Positions 8,404 through 16,989 of a DNA stretch of 64,000 nucleotides are shown one piece after another. The notes beneath the pieces are model-generated. The model worked only from the letters and a program-made list of their open reading frames with translations, ran no database searches and was not told the origin of the DNA. The position numbers and the translations under genes were made by a program. Position 1 is the first letter of the stretch; each line of letters opens with the position of its first letter. This DNA comes from Pseudomonadota bacterium (GTDB taxonomy: Bacteria > Bdellovibrionota > Bacteriovoracia > Bacteriovoracales > Bacteriovoracaceae): positions 372,001-436,000 of the forward strand of contig JAIYDL010000016.1 in assembly GCA_027487515.1 (NCBI GenBank), written 5' to 3'.

Positions 8404-8937
8404 ATGGCTAAATGCGAAAAAATTTTGATAGCTGGCTTCTCTGGCGCTGGGAAAACGAGCCTCGTGCGTGCGCTTCAGGCGAGCGCTCCCGAGGGGTGGG
8501 AGCTTTTCGACGACCTCGATCAGCTCGTTTTCAAAACCGCTGGGAAGGGGTACGCCCGGTTAGCCGACCTCATCGAGGGAATCGGCTGGGAGCGCTTCCG
8601 CGTCCTCGAACGGCAGCAGTTCGAGGCGTGGCTCAAGGAAGAAGAAAAGGGCGTGCTGGCCCTCGGTGGCGGAACGCTCTCCCCGTTGCTTTGGGAGCTC
8701 TACCGGCGTGGTCCGCGGTTACGCTTCGTCCACCTGGACGTGCCCTTCGCTGTAGCGTGGGAGCGACTCCGTTTAGATGTCGAGACGCCGCGGCCGCTGG
8801 TGGCCCGCGGAGCGGTGGAGCTCGAGAAGATCTACGACGAGCGCCGACGGCTCTTCCTCGAGCTTCCCGTTACCCTCGACGGTGTTCTTCCCTCCGAAGA
8901 CCTCGCTCGGGAGCTGTGGAAGTCCCTCGGAAGCTAG
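8404..8937 (+). CDS. Shikimate-kinase-like P-loop kinase
   Basis: The 177-residue protein has a P-loop GFSGAGKTS (11-19), an acidic DDLDQ segment in the place of the shikimate kinase Asp pair, a GWERFRVLERQQFE segment resembling the family's FR..E motif, the LALGGGTL glycine motif, and PRPLVARG resembling the RPLL lid motif. Shikimate kinase phosphorylates shikimate in aromatic amino acid synthesis. Length fits AroK (about 170). No other aro gene is nearby, so a related small kinase cannot be excluded. It is divergent from yceD, and an AGAAGGG precedes the ATG. Confidence 0.65.
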   Translation: MAKCEKILIAGFSGAGKTSLVRALQASAPEGWELFDDLDQLVFKTAGKGYARLADLIEGIGWERFRVLERQQFEAWLKEEEKGVLALGGGTLSPLLWELYRRGPRLRFVHLDVPFAVAWERLRLDVETPRPLVARGAVELEKIYDERRRLFLELPVTLDGVLPSEDLARELWKSLGS

Positions 8938-9069
8938 CCCCACGGGGCCCCGACGGCGTCGTTCGCTCCGGAGTAAAAAGCTCGGGGTAATTCGCCCGGC
9001 GCGATCCTTTACATGGTTTCTCGTCCTACGATACCATGGATCAATGCTTTCATCTGGTCGGGAGGACCT

Positions 9070-10506
9070 ATGCAAACCACGCTTCAAGGATCTGATTTAA
9101 CAGTGGCAATTCTCATGGATGACCTCGCCTGTGCGAAGGACATCGCGGGGGCCCTCCGGCAGCAGAACATCCTCGCGCACTTGTACCAGAGCCTCGATGA
9201 ATTCTGGGTCGCCAGCACGGTTCAGACTCCCGACCTTGCGATCGTCGATGTGACGAAGATGAGCCAAGGCAGCATCCAGTTTCGAAGCCACCCGAAAGTC
9301 GTCGATAAATCTCTGTGCTATGCTTTTTTCTCGAAAGAATCGACGAAGATTCTCCTGCAGTCGACGCTGAGCCTTTCCCCCGCTGGTTACCTCCACCACG
9401 ACTCCTCTTTGACGGCCCAGGTTCTGGCGCTGGTGGGACAACGGACTCGTGAGCTGCGGCAGGACCGGGAACGGAGTGACCTCGAGGTCCGGGTCCAGCG
9501 GCTCCAGGCCAGATCCCAGAGACTCCTCTCGGAGCGGTCGGGAGCAGAAGAGTTCCGGGCCAACTTTGAATTCATCCGGACCCTCTGCGCGGAGATCGAA
9601 GCCGACTCCACCAGACAGGACTTCACTCATTCCTTGATCGCAAAACTTGAGAAGTGGGAGGCGATCGACGGATACGGCATCCTCGAACTCAACCCCTCCG
9701 GCCAGAAACTCATAGGCCCCGACCTGGTTCGGAAGAAGTACCATCCGTTTCCATCGCTCTGGCTTGGCCAGGCGAACCTCCAAGGCATCGAACCATTCGC
9801 CCAGGAGATGGGCACGCAGGTTGCCCGGGACCTCTTTGAGACCGGGCCCGTCCTCGTGAAGATTTCTTCCGGTGCGACGAATCCGGACTTCCTCCTCTAC
9901 GTCTCCTTTCACGAAGAACGAATGGCGGATTTCCCCTGGGACGTCCTCGAGGCGATGCTCAGTTCGAGCTTACGGAAACTCCGACTCTACCAGCAGCTCC
10001 CGCACTACGCGTCGCATTTCTTACCCATGTGGGAGGCCCTCGACGACATGGACCGGATGCAGAAAGCGAGCTTCGACGCTGACGTGCGGATCGTTTCCCT
10101 GAGCCTCATTCCTCTCACCGACGTGGCCAAGCGCCGGCCGATGAACAAGTTCTTTTGGTCTTCGTTTTTCAACGACTTTTTCATCCAGCTTTCTGGGCGC
10201 CTTCAGAAGAGCACGAAGCTCTCTCTCTTCGGCCCATGGCACGTGATGTTTTTCATCCCGAAAGAGTCGGTGGAAGCGGAGACCCAGATGCTCCAGTCCT
10301 TCGTGAAGCAGTTCAGTTACTGGAAGTTCTTCGAAGACACCGCCCAGGTTCTCTCGGAAGAGATGCTACCGGTTCTGAAGCTGGTGCCGCCGTCGTCGGC
10401 CCATTACCTTCGGCTTTTCGAGAAGGAGTTCAGCGAACTCTCTTTGAGAGACGAGGAAAAGCGGCTCCTCATCAACCGGCCTAGTTCCAAAAGAATCACT
10501 GTCTGA
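9070..10506 (+). CDS. Pseudo-receiver domain protein of unknown function
   Basis: The 478-residue protein starts at the ATG at 9070, preceded by GGGAGG. Residues about 10-120 resemble a response-regulator receiver: an acidic pair at Asp17/Asp18, a potential phosphoacceptor Asp60 in DLAIVDVTK, and a CYAFFS strand. The conserved Lys expected near GYLHHD is absent, so this may be a non-phosphorylated receiver. A predicted coiled coil follows at about 130-165, then a long region I do not recognise. It overlaps alr by one base and could be co-transcribed with it, though a functional link is not evident. No output domain such as HTH or GGDEF is visible. Confidence 0.55.
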   Translation: MQTTLQGSDLTVAILMDDLACAKDIAGALRQQNILAHLYQSLDEFWVASTVQTPDLAIVDVTKMSQGSIQFRSHPKVVDKSLCYAFFSKESTKILLQSTLSLSPAGYLHHDSSLTAQVLALVGQRTRELRQDRERSDLEVRVQRLQARSQRLLSERSGAEEFRANFEFIRTLCAEIEADSTRQDFTHSLIAKLEKWEAIDGYGILELNPSGQKLIGPDLVRKKYHPFPSLWLGQANLQGIEPFAQEMGTQVARDLFETGPVLVKISSGATNPDFLLYVSFHEERMADFPWDVLEAMLSSSLRKLRLYQQLPHYASHFLPMWEALDDMDRMQKASFDADVRIVSLSLIPLTDVAKRRPMNKFFWSSFFNDFFIQLSGRLQKSTKLSLFGPWHVMFFIPKESVEAETQMLQSFVKQFSYWKFFEDTAQVLSEEMLPVLKLVPPSSAHYLRLFEKEFSELSLRDEEKRLLINRPSSKRITV

Positions 10507-11618
10507 TGCGCTACCACACCTACCTCGAAGTTAACCTTGGCCACCTGGCCGGGAACCTTGCCCTGATCCAGCGCCTCGCTCCCCAGGCGCAGGTTCTACC
10601 CATGGTGAAAGCGGACGCGTACGGAAACGGAATGGTTCCTGTGGCCCAGTTCCTCGTCCGTGAGTGCGGGGTCCGAGACCTCGGCTGTGCCACTCTCTGC
10701 GAAGCGCTGAAGCTTCTGGAAGAGTGTCCGGATCTGGGGGCTCGAGTGTTCATTTTTTCTGACTCCGAACTCGAGGATGAGAAGCTCTCGGACGCCTACC
10801 TGAACTTCAACTTCGTTCCCGTGCTTCACAACCGTCGGGACCTAGAGCTCGTTCTGACTCACGCCAAGTTCCGGAGCCTCCCGCTTGTGCTGAAGCTCAA
10901 CACCGGCATGAACCGGTTAGGCTTAACTGAAGCCGACCTCATCGCGACTCGCTCCCGGTTGAAGAGCCGAGGCGTCAAGCACTTGATGACTCACTTCGCA
11001 CGTGCCTCGATTCCGGTCGAGACGGATGACCTTTGTTGGCGGCAGCAGGCGGAGTTTCATCGCCTGCGGAAGGTCTTGACCGATGCCGGCGTCGCCATCG
11101 AAGAGACCTCGATCTCAAACTCCGGGGCCATCGAGCAGCAACTCGGCGTTGACCAGACCTTCGTCCGACCAGGGCTCGCGCTCTACGGTCCACCGAGTGT
11201 CGTGGATCCGGTTCGGTGGACGGGGAAGCAAGCCTCCCGCTGGGTCACCCGGGTTCTGTCGACCTTCGAGGTCAAACAGGGCACCCCGGTCGGCTACGGT
11301 ATGAACGTGGCCGACCGGGATTCGTTTTTTGCCGTCCTTCCGGTCGGCTACGGTGACGGCTTCCTGACCTTCTATTCGGGGGTACAGCTCACGCTCAATG
11401 GCCTCCGCGGCCGGGTCTTCGGCCGAGTGAACATGGACATGACCTACATTCAATTTGAGCCTGGTCAACGGGACCAGCTCAAGGTCAATGACGTCGTGGA
11501 GATCTGGGGCCATGACGGGCGTGGTGTCACCGACCTGGCACAGCAAGCGAACACTCACGCCTACCAAGTCATGTGTGCTGTAACGAACCGGATCCCACGG
11601 GTCTACAAGGTGAGCTAA
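10506..11618 (+). CDS. alr: Alanine racemase
   Basis: Alr makes D-alanine for peptidoglycan. The 370-residue, fold-type III enzyme has the pyridoxal-phosphate Lys35 in MVKADAYGNG. The second-domain catalytic Tyr lies in TPVGYGMNV, and the C-terminal region has GRVNMDMTYI and the VGYGDG segment. Length is typical. Its ATG overlaps the stop of the preceding gene (TGATG), suggesting coupled translation. mlaE follows two bases after its stop. Confidence 0.96.
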   Translation: MRYHTYLEVNLGHLAGNLALIQRLAPQAQVLPMVKADAYGNGMVPVAQFLVRECGVRDLGCATLCEALKLLEECPDLGARVFIFSDSELEDEKLSDAYLNFNFVPVLHNRRDLELVLTHAKFRSLPLVLKLNTGMNRLGLTEADLIATRSRLKSRGVKHLMTHFARASIPVETDDLCWRQQAEFHRLRKVLTDAGVAIEETSISNSGAIEQQLGVDQTFVRPGLALYGPPSVVDPVRWTGKQASRWVTRVLSTFEVKQGTPVGYGMNVADRDSFFAVLPVGYGDGFLTFYSGVQLTLNGLRGRVFGRVNMDMTYIQFEPGQRDQLKVNDVVEIWGHDGRGVTDLAQQANTHAYQVMCAVTNRIPRVYKVS

Positions 11619-11620
11619 CG

Positions 11621-12418
11621 ATGAATCTCAAAGCAATCGCAGAGGCAAGGGTCACGGATCTCGGGGAGAACATCCTGAAGCACCTTCAGGGGTTAGGAGA
11701 CTTCACCAATTTCACGTTCCGGACGATGTTCTGGACCTTCAAGCCACCGATCCGGATGCGACTCTTGTTTGATCAGATCTATTTCATGGGAAATAAATCG
11801 CTCTTCATCATCTTTCTCACGTCCATTTTCACGGGCGCGGTCTTCGCCTTCCAGATTTATCTCGGCTTCAAGGCGATCAACGCGGACTCGTTCATCGGAC
11901 CCATCGTGACCATCGCCCTGGCCAAGGAGCTCGCACCGGTGCTTTCGGGCCTCGTGGTCGCGGGCCGTTGCGGCGCCGCCATGGCGGCCCAGATCGGAAG
12001 CATGAAAGTGACCGAACAAATTGACGCCCTCGAGGTCATGGGGATCAATAGCTACCAGTACCTCGCGGTTCCACGCATCGTCGGTGCGACCTTGGCGATG
12101 CCACTTCTCTCGGCGATCTTCCTCCTGATCGGTTACTGGGGTTCTTGGCTCATCGGGGTGCGGGTGCTTCAGATCGACGAGATCCTCTACACCCAGAAGA
12201 TCAGCGACTTCATGCGCCTCGGGATGGTCGCCGAGGGCCTCATCAAGGCAACCGTGTTTGGCTACCTCATCGGCATCATCGGAACGTACCATGGCTTCAC
12301 CGTCACCGGCGGCGCCGAGGGCGTTGGCCGCGGGACAAACATGGCCGTGGTCTGGGGCATGATCACCGTCTTGGTCGTCGACTTCTTTCTCACGAGCTTC
12401 CTGGCGAGGATCCTGTGA
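11621..12418 (+). CDS. mlaE: MlaE-type ABC transporter permease
   Basis: The 265-residue inner-membrane permease has about five to six membrane segments and the family's EQIDALEVMGI coupling motif preceded by GRCGAAMAAQIGSMKVT. In Mla/MCE systems it works with MlaF and MlaD to move phospholipids between the inner and outer membranes. I use the ATG at 11621, preceded by AGGTGAG; an upstream in-frame start would lie inside alr. The stop overlaps the GTG start of mlaF by four bases (GTGA). Confidence 0.93.
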   Translation: MNLKAIAEARVTDLGENILKHLQGLGDFTNFTFRTMFWTFKPPIRMRLLFDQIYFMGNKSLFIIFLTSIFTGAVFAFQIYLGFKAINADSFIGPIVTIALAKELAPVLSGLVVAGRCGAAMAAQIGSMKVTEQIDALEVMGINSYQYLAVPRIVGATLAMPLLSAIFLLIGYWGSWLIGVRVLQIDEILYTQKISDFMRLGMVAEGLIKATVFGYLIGIIGTYHGFTVTGGAEGVGRGTNMAVVWGMITVLVVDFFLTSFLARIL

Positions 12419-13161
12419 CCAGTGAGTTCGCGGTTGAGTTCCGGAATGTCTCCAAGACCTTCGGCGATTCGGTGATCCTCCGGGAGCTGAACTTCGGCAT
12501 CCGGCGCGGGAAGATCACCACGATCCTCGGATTCTCCGGCGCCGGGAAGACCACGCTCATGAAGCACATCCTGGGCCTCGTGATGCCGACGACCGGCGAC
12601 GTCATCGTCCTCGACCAAACCGTGAATCAGCTGGGAGAGCTGGCGCTCAGAGAATTCCGAACTAATTTCGGCATGGTCTTCCAGTACGCGGCACTCTTTG
12701 ACTTCCTGAGCTCCTTCGAGAACGTGGCGTTCCCCCTCCGAGAATTCACCAAGCTCTCAGAGGAGGAGATTCGGACGAAGGTCATGGCCCTGCTCGACTC
12801 CGTGGGAATTCAACCAGAGGCGGCCAAGCGCCTCCCATCGGAGCTCTCGGGAGGGATGCGCAAGCGCGTGGGCCTCGCCCGGGGCCTTGCTCTGGATCCG
12901 CACATCATGCTCTACGATGAGCCCACCTCGGGCCTTGATCCGATCACCACGCACACTGTTTACGATCTCATGCGGGACACGCACCGGCGCAACGAGCACA
13001 GAGGGTTCACGTCGATCATCATCTCCCACGACATCCATGCCACACTCAAATACTCGGACTACATCGTCTTCATGGAGAAGGGGAGGGTAGTTGAGCATTT
13101 GGATGTGGATCGGTTCAAGCAGTCGGAAAATCCTGTCATCCGGAGATTCCTTGAGTTATAG
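12415..13161 (+). CDS. mlaF: MlaF-type ABC transporter ATP-binding protein
   Basis: The 248-residue ATPase has a Walker A GFSGAGKTT (39-47), signature LSGGMRKR, Walker B IMLYDEPTSGLD and a switch His in IIISHD. It powers lipid transfer with the MlaE permease. The start is the GTG at 12415, overlapping the mlaE stop and preceded by GAGG five bases upstream. The open frame continues upstream through mlaE, but that portion is an out-of-frame shadow. The 67-base gap to mlaD is compatible with one operon. Confidence 0.95.
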   Translation: MTSEFAVEFRNVSKTFGDSVILRELNFGIRRGKITTILGFSGAGKTTLMKHILGLVMPTTGDVIVLDQTVNQLGELALREFRTNFGMVFQYAALFDFLSSFENVAFPLREFTKLSEEEIRTKVMALLDSVGIQPEAAKRLPSELSGGMRKRVGLARGLALDPHIMLYDEPTSGLDPITTHTVYDLMRDTHRRNEHRGFTSIIISHDIHATLKYSDYIVFMEKGRVVEHLDVDRFKQSENPVIRRFLEL

Positions 13162-13228
13162 CCGGAATCGATTATCATCAAGTTTATAACCGATGGTTGT
13201 AATATTGATTTTTACGGAGTGAGATTCA

Positions 13229-14608
13229 TTGAACCCTCTGAAGGTCGGACTCTTAACACTGGTGGCGCTCGCCAGCGTGGTGGTGATGTCGCTCAAGATC
13301 ACCCAGAACCAATCCGGTTTCGGACAGCACGTCCGCTATAAAACCATTCTCGAGGATGCGTCCGGTATTTTCGAAAAGACGCCGATCAAGGTCGCCGGGA
13401 TCAACGCGGGCCGGATCAAGAAGATCGAGCTCGAAGGTAACAAGGCGCTCCTGACTTTCGAAATGCTCGAGGCGATTAAGATTACCCCCTCGGCGAAGCT
13501 CAAGATTAAATCCGTGGGCCTCCTCGGCGATAAGTTCATCGACCTCGACCTCGGAGATCAGAAGGGCGACCGACTTCCGGAAGGAACGCTCATCCTCACG
13601 GAACCGGGGGAAGGATTTGACAGTCTGGCCAAGGACGCTTCAGCGGTCCTCAAGGACGTCAAGGAGATCACCGGGAACATCAAGGCCGCGCTCCGAGACG
13701 ACCAGGGCCGGAACATGATTAAAGAAATCGTCGAGAACATCAGCGAGGTCACCCGGAGTCTGCGCCGGATCACTGATGGGAACGAAGAGAAAGTGAACCG
13801 GATCATCGACGACGTGGAGGCGCTCACGTCTCAGCTCGCCCACGAAACGGACCGGCACCAGAAAGACTCCCTCATGGGTGACCTCTCAAAGATCGGTCCG
13901 ATTTTGGACAAAGTCGATGCCACGGTCAATGATCTTAAGATCATCGTCGCTGATGTGAAAGAAGGGAAGGGGACAGTCGGTAAGCTCCTCCGTGATGACG
14001 CAGTCGTCGACCAGGTCTCCCAGACCCTCTCTTCCGTCAACCGCCTCGTCAACCGGATCAACAACATCGAAGCGGATATCGGTCTTTCTACCGGAGCGAA
14101 CACGCGGATCGGTTCGGACACGCGCTTTGAGCTGGACATCTACCCAGCGCCGGAGCGCTTCTTCCGCCTCGGGGTTGTCACGAACGACTTCGGGCCTCAA
14201 ACGGAGACCGAAACTGACACCTACACCACCGTCGACGGAGGTGAGGAGAGCAAGAAATCCGTTCGGAAGATCAACAAAACGAACTTCAAGTTCAATTTCC
14301 AAATCGGCCGAAGGATCCAGCGTTTCGCCCTCCGTGCTGGCCTCATCGAATCCACCGGTGGCGTCGGACTCGATTACTTCGTGCCGGACTTCGGCATCCG
14401 AACTGGCCTCGAGCTCTTCGACTACCAAAAGGACGCGGGCCCGAACCTGAGATGGTACTCGGAGATCAAGATCTGGAACGTGATGTTCACGCGGCTCGCG
14501 GGTGAAGATCTTATTTCCAAAGACGGCAAAACAAGTGCTACAATTTCTCTGGGGCTCCGGTTCACCGATCAGGACTTGGCCGCCCTCATTGGACTCTTCG
14601 CTCGGTGA
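13229..14608 (+). CDS. mlaD: MlaD-type MCE domain protein with a beta-strand-rich C-terminal domain
   Basis: The 459-residue protein uses a TTG start (GGAG about ten bases upstream). One N-terminal membrane anchor (about 5-24) is followed by one MCE domain (about 38-115; IFEKTPIKVAGINAGRIKKI), which forms the periplasmic lipid-binding ring. A long helical, coiled-coil-prone region (about 125-285) follows. The last 170 residues alternate polar and hydrophobic residues like beta strands (FRLGVVTNDFG, FALRAGLIES, TISLGLRF). E. coli MlaD is only about 180 residues, so this is an extended form. The C-terminal part may contact or enter the outer membrane, which is inference. Confidence 0.85.
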   Translation: MNPLKVGLLTLVALASVVVMSLKITQNQSGFGQHVRYKTILEDASGIFEKTPIKVAGINAGRIKKIELEGNKALLTFEMLEAIKITPSAKLKIKSVGLLGDKFIDLDLGDQKGDRLPEGTLILTEPGEGFDSLAKDASAVLKDVKEITGNIKAALRDDQGRNMIKEIVENISEVTRSLRRITDGNEEKVNRIIDDVEALTSQLAHETDRHQKDSLMGDLSKIGPILDKVDATVNDLKIIVADVKEGKGTVGKLLRDDAVVDQVSQTLSSVNRLVNRINNIEADIGLSTGANTRIGSDTRFELDIYPAPERFFRLGVVTNDFGPQTETETDTYTTVDGGEESKKSVRKINKTNFKFNFQIGRRIQRFALRAGLIESTGGVGLDYFVPDFGIRTGLELFDYQKDAGPNLRWYSEIKIWNVMFTRLAGEDLISKDGKTSATISLGLRFTDQDLAALIGLFAR

Positions 14609-14610
14609 TT

Positions 14611-15354
14611 ATGGATAAAAACTGGCTCATTCGGACACGCTCAAATCACATCCTCGGTCCCATCTCTAAGGAGAAGGTCCTGGAACTTTATCACAACGGA
14701 TCAATTAAATCCGACGACGAAGTGTGCTCCGGTAACGGGTACTGGTTCTACCTGCGCGAGGACGACCTCGTTGAGCGCTTCCTCATCGGAGAGGAAACTC
14801 AGAGTTTCAATCCGATAAGTGAAGCGAAGGACGTTCTGACGTCCTCGGGCACCAAGCACGCCTCGAGTCCCGCGAGCGATCACATCACCCACGTCGGACA
14901 GATAGATCTTTCGGGCCTCAAGGAGCCTCCTCCGGTAGCACAAACAACCGGTGAGGTCTCACCACCTCCACGGCCCGAGGCCCAGCCTCCTCGGATTCCA
15001 GATGCCGCCACCGCCACGAGTGGTGAGAAAAAAAAAAGTAGACCGGCCTTAAAGCCGAAGAAGGCCAGCCCCCCAGCTGAGTCGGTGCAGCTGAAGAAGC
15101 AGCGCTGGTTGGTCTACATCGGGGCCCTGGGGTTCGTCATGCTCTTCCTCATGATTTACTTCAGGAAAAGTATCATCCAGCGCATCTTCCAAGTGGATCT
15201 CACTCTGGGCCCGGTAGCTCTCGTCAGCGTGGTGCAAGCCCAGGACCTCCCGGTCGAAAAAAAAAAAGCTCTTAGAGAGTGCCGTCACCCTCGAAAAGTT
15301 AACCCTGAGGCCCGTCGCAGGTCTCGAGGGGTTCAGGGTTCTCAGTTCGTTTAA
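14611..15354 (+). CDS. GYF-like domain membrane protein, N-terminal part of a frameshifted gene
   Basis: The first 60 residues look like a bacterial GYF_2-type domain (WLIRTRSNHILGPISKEKVLEL, then YWFYLREDD). A Pro/Ser-rich linker, a Lys-rich segment coded partly by an A10 run, and one membrane segment (WLVYIGALGFVMLFLMIYF, about residue 170) follow. The frame then reads off after an A11 run and stops at 15352. The next frame carries clearly coding sequence directly after the run, so with ten As the gene would continue to 16396 as one 594-residue protein. The ATG at 14611 is preferred to a GTG at 14605, which overlaps the mlaD stop. Placement after mlaD suggests an envelope role. Confidence 0.6.
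   Translation: MDKNWLIRTRSNHILGPISKEKVLELYHNGSIKSDDEVCSGNGYWFYLREDDLVERFLIGEETQSFNPISEAKDVLTSSGTKHASSPASDHITHVGQIDLSGLKEPPPVAQTTGEVSPPPRPEAQPPRIPDAATATSGEKKKSRPALKPKKASPPAESVQLKKQRWLVYIGALGFVMLFLMIYFRKSIIQRIFQVDLTLGPVALVSVVQAQDLPVEKKKALRECRHPRKVNPEARRRSRGVQGSQFV
15257..15267 (+). other. A11 homopolymer at the frame break of the GYF-domain gene
   Basis: Eleven As run from 15257 to 15267. Upstream coding is in one frame (ending LPVEKKK); downstream coding continues in the +1 frame (KLLESAVTLEKLTLRP). A run of ten As would join them exactly. Such tracts are known sites of RNA-polymerase slippage and of sequencing indels. Confidence 0.8.
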
Positions 15355-15406
15355 CATTGACGAAGTAACCTGCGCCGACTTCGCCACAGATCTTTATCAG
15401 CTGGCC

Positions 15407-16396
15407 GTGCTGCTCCATCCGCCGGAAGTGATCAACGAGAAGTTCCTCATCCGCCTCCGAGACTGCGTCGTCAAGCTCCCGGAGGGCCATGCGCTAAAAC
15501 GCTGGCTGCGGTGGATCGGCTCTCTCCAAGCACAGGGGAGGACTCTTGAGGAGCAGACGGGATCCCGCTTCCTAACGGAGATCATCAATTCTCAGTTCAA
15601 CCTCATCACGGATCTCCAGGTTAAGAATCGGATCATCGACGCGCTCAGTGAAATCCCGGACGAGACCTTGCCCGAGCTCCTCCTGCGTTCTTACCTGTAC
15701 CTGATGATCGGAAACGTCTCACGATCGGATGCGATCCTGCGCGACTTTATCACGACGGCGCCGAGAGTGAACTGGGAGAGGTCAGCGTTCCGGGCAAGTC
15801 GGTACCATCGCATTGCCCGAGATCAGGCCCAGCAAATCCTCACGAAGCTCGCCCGCCATCCGGCGGACCGAACTATTTTTCAGCTCCTCTTGCTCTACCT
15901 GCGAAGCTACTACAATGATCCGGCCCTGCTGCGCATGGTGGATGGGATTGAAACGAGTGAGTTGGAAGCGAAGCTCGACCTCCGCTTCACTTTGGCTCTT
16001 GCTCCAGAGCTGATCCATTTCCGGCGGCTCTTGCGGCTGCCGGACATGTTCCGGGTGCGAGAACTCCGTGGGCCAAAGCTCCCCTTGCCGGAGCAGTCAT
16101 CCTGGGTCTGGCCTTTCATGGACGTGGCCCCGCTGGTCTCGGAGGCCCTTCTCCCGGAGCTCCAGCGGCTGGAGTCGAGGGATCAGCTTTGGCTTATTTA
16201 CCTTCTGGATGACGAGCGCCTCGCAGACCTGTATTCGCGCAAAGCAGGGAAGAGTTTCTTACCCGGGCGACGGAAGTTTCTGAAAGAGGGACTCGAGGCC
16301 GAGGCCTCTTTCATGCTCTGTTTGTATAAGCTGATTGAACTCGGGGACATCGATGAGGCCCTCGTGCGAAAGACGGCCGAGATCACCTTCAGGTGA
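15407..16396 (+). CDS. C-terminal part of the frameshifted GYF-domain protein
   Basis: The frame is open from the A11 run at about 15266, and the first residues after the run already look coding (SAVTLEKLTLRPVAGLEG), so the GTG at 15407 is only the first usable start codon and not a natural start. The 329 residues from that GTG are mostly helical and leucine-rich, resembling a repeat-like solenoid (LLLRSYLYLMIGNVSRSDA and similar). I recognise no domain. By position it would be the periplasmic or cytoplasmic domain behind the membrane segment of the upstream part. The stop overlaps the GTG start of the methyltransferase gene (GTGA). Confidence 0.6.
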   Translation: MLLHPPEVINEKFLIRLRDCVVKLPEGHALKRWLRWIGSLQAQGRTLEEQTGSRFLTEIINSQFNLITDLQVKNRIIDALSEIPDETLPELLLRSYLYLMIGNVSRSDAILRDFITTAPRVNWERSAFRASRYHRIARDQAQQILTKLARHPADRTIFQLLLLYLRSYYNDPALLRMVDGIETSELEAKLDLRFTLALAPELIHFRRLLRLPDMFRVRELRGPKLPLPEQSSWVWPFMDVAPLVSEALLPELQRLESRDQLWLIYLLDDERLADLYSRKAGKSFLPGRRKFLKEGLEAEASFMLCLYKLIELGDIDEALVRKTAEITFR

Positions 16397-16989
16397 GCAG
16401 GTACGCGGAGCCACCGTTCTATCGGCTCAATCAGGACTCACTCCAGCTCGTCGAGTTTGTGCTTCGTCAGCTCGGTGACCGGAGGCCTCTTCGCATCCTC
16501 GACCTCGGCGCGGGCTCTGGGGTCATTGGGATCGAGCTCGCCAACCATCTTCGGCCCACCGACCTCACGCTGGTGGAGCTCCAACCGGAATGGGAACCCT
16601 ATCTCTCACAAAACATCAGCCAAGGCTTACGGAGCACGGTTTCGGTCCGGACTCACCTGACGGCGTTCGGAGACTGGAGCCCCGATGGGGTCTACGACTT
16701 GATCGTGAGTAATCCGCCGTATTTTTTGCCAGGCCACGGGCGCCCCTCCCCGGACCCTCGGCGCGAGCTCTGCCGGACTTTCAATCGGGATGGATGGGCC
16801 GTGCTTCTTCGGACCATTCAGTGCGCTCTTGCGAGCGATGGCTTCGCGTTCATAGTCCTTCGCAACGATCCGCGTGTCCGTCGTGAACTTGACCGCCACT
16901 GGCCTCGACCGGTGGCTTCGGTGACCCACGACGGGGGACTTGCGTTCGTCACTTTGACTGGATGTAAATCGACGTCAGAATCGCCTTGA
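16393..16989 (+). CDS. TrmN6-like class I methyltransferase
   Basis: The 198-residue protein has the SAM-binding motif ILDLGAGSGVIGIELA (35-50) and the NPPY motif (107-110) of adenine- or glutamine-N-methyltransferases. It resembles TrmN6 (YfiC), which makes m6A37 in tRNA1(Val), and the N-terminal FYRLNQDSLQLVEF is similar to that family. Other NPPY enzymes such as HemK-like ones are possible. It uses a GTG start that overlaps the preceding stop. The last 41 bases overlap the 3' end of dciA on the other strand. Confidence 0.65.
   Translation: MSRYAEPPFYRLNQDSLQLVEFVLRQLGDRRPLRILDLGAGSGVIGIELANHLRPTDLTLVELQPEWEPYLSQNISQGLRSTVSVRTHLTAFGDWSPDGVYDLIVSNPPYFLPGHGRPSPDPRRELCRTFNRDGWAVLLRTIQCALASDGFAFIVLRNDPRVRRELDRHWPRPVASVTHDGGLAFVTLTGCKSTSESP

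Noticed and set aside
12145-12414. Long N-terminal extension of mlaF
   Set aside because: The frame is open through mlaE but encodes an Arg/His-rich shadow; the GTG at 12415 with a ribosome site marks the true start.
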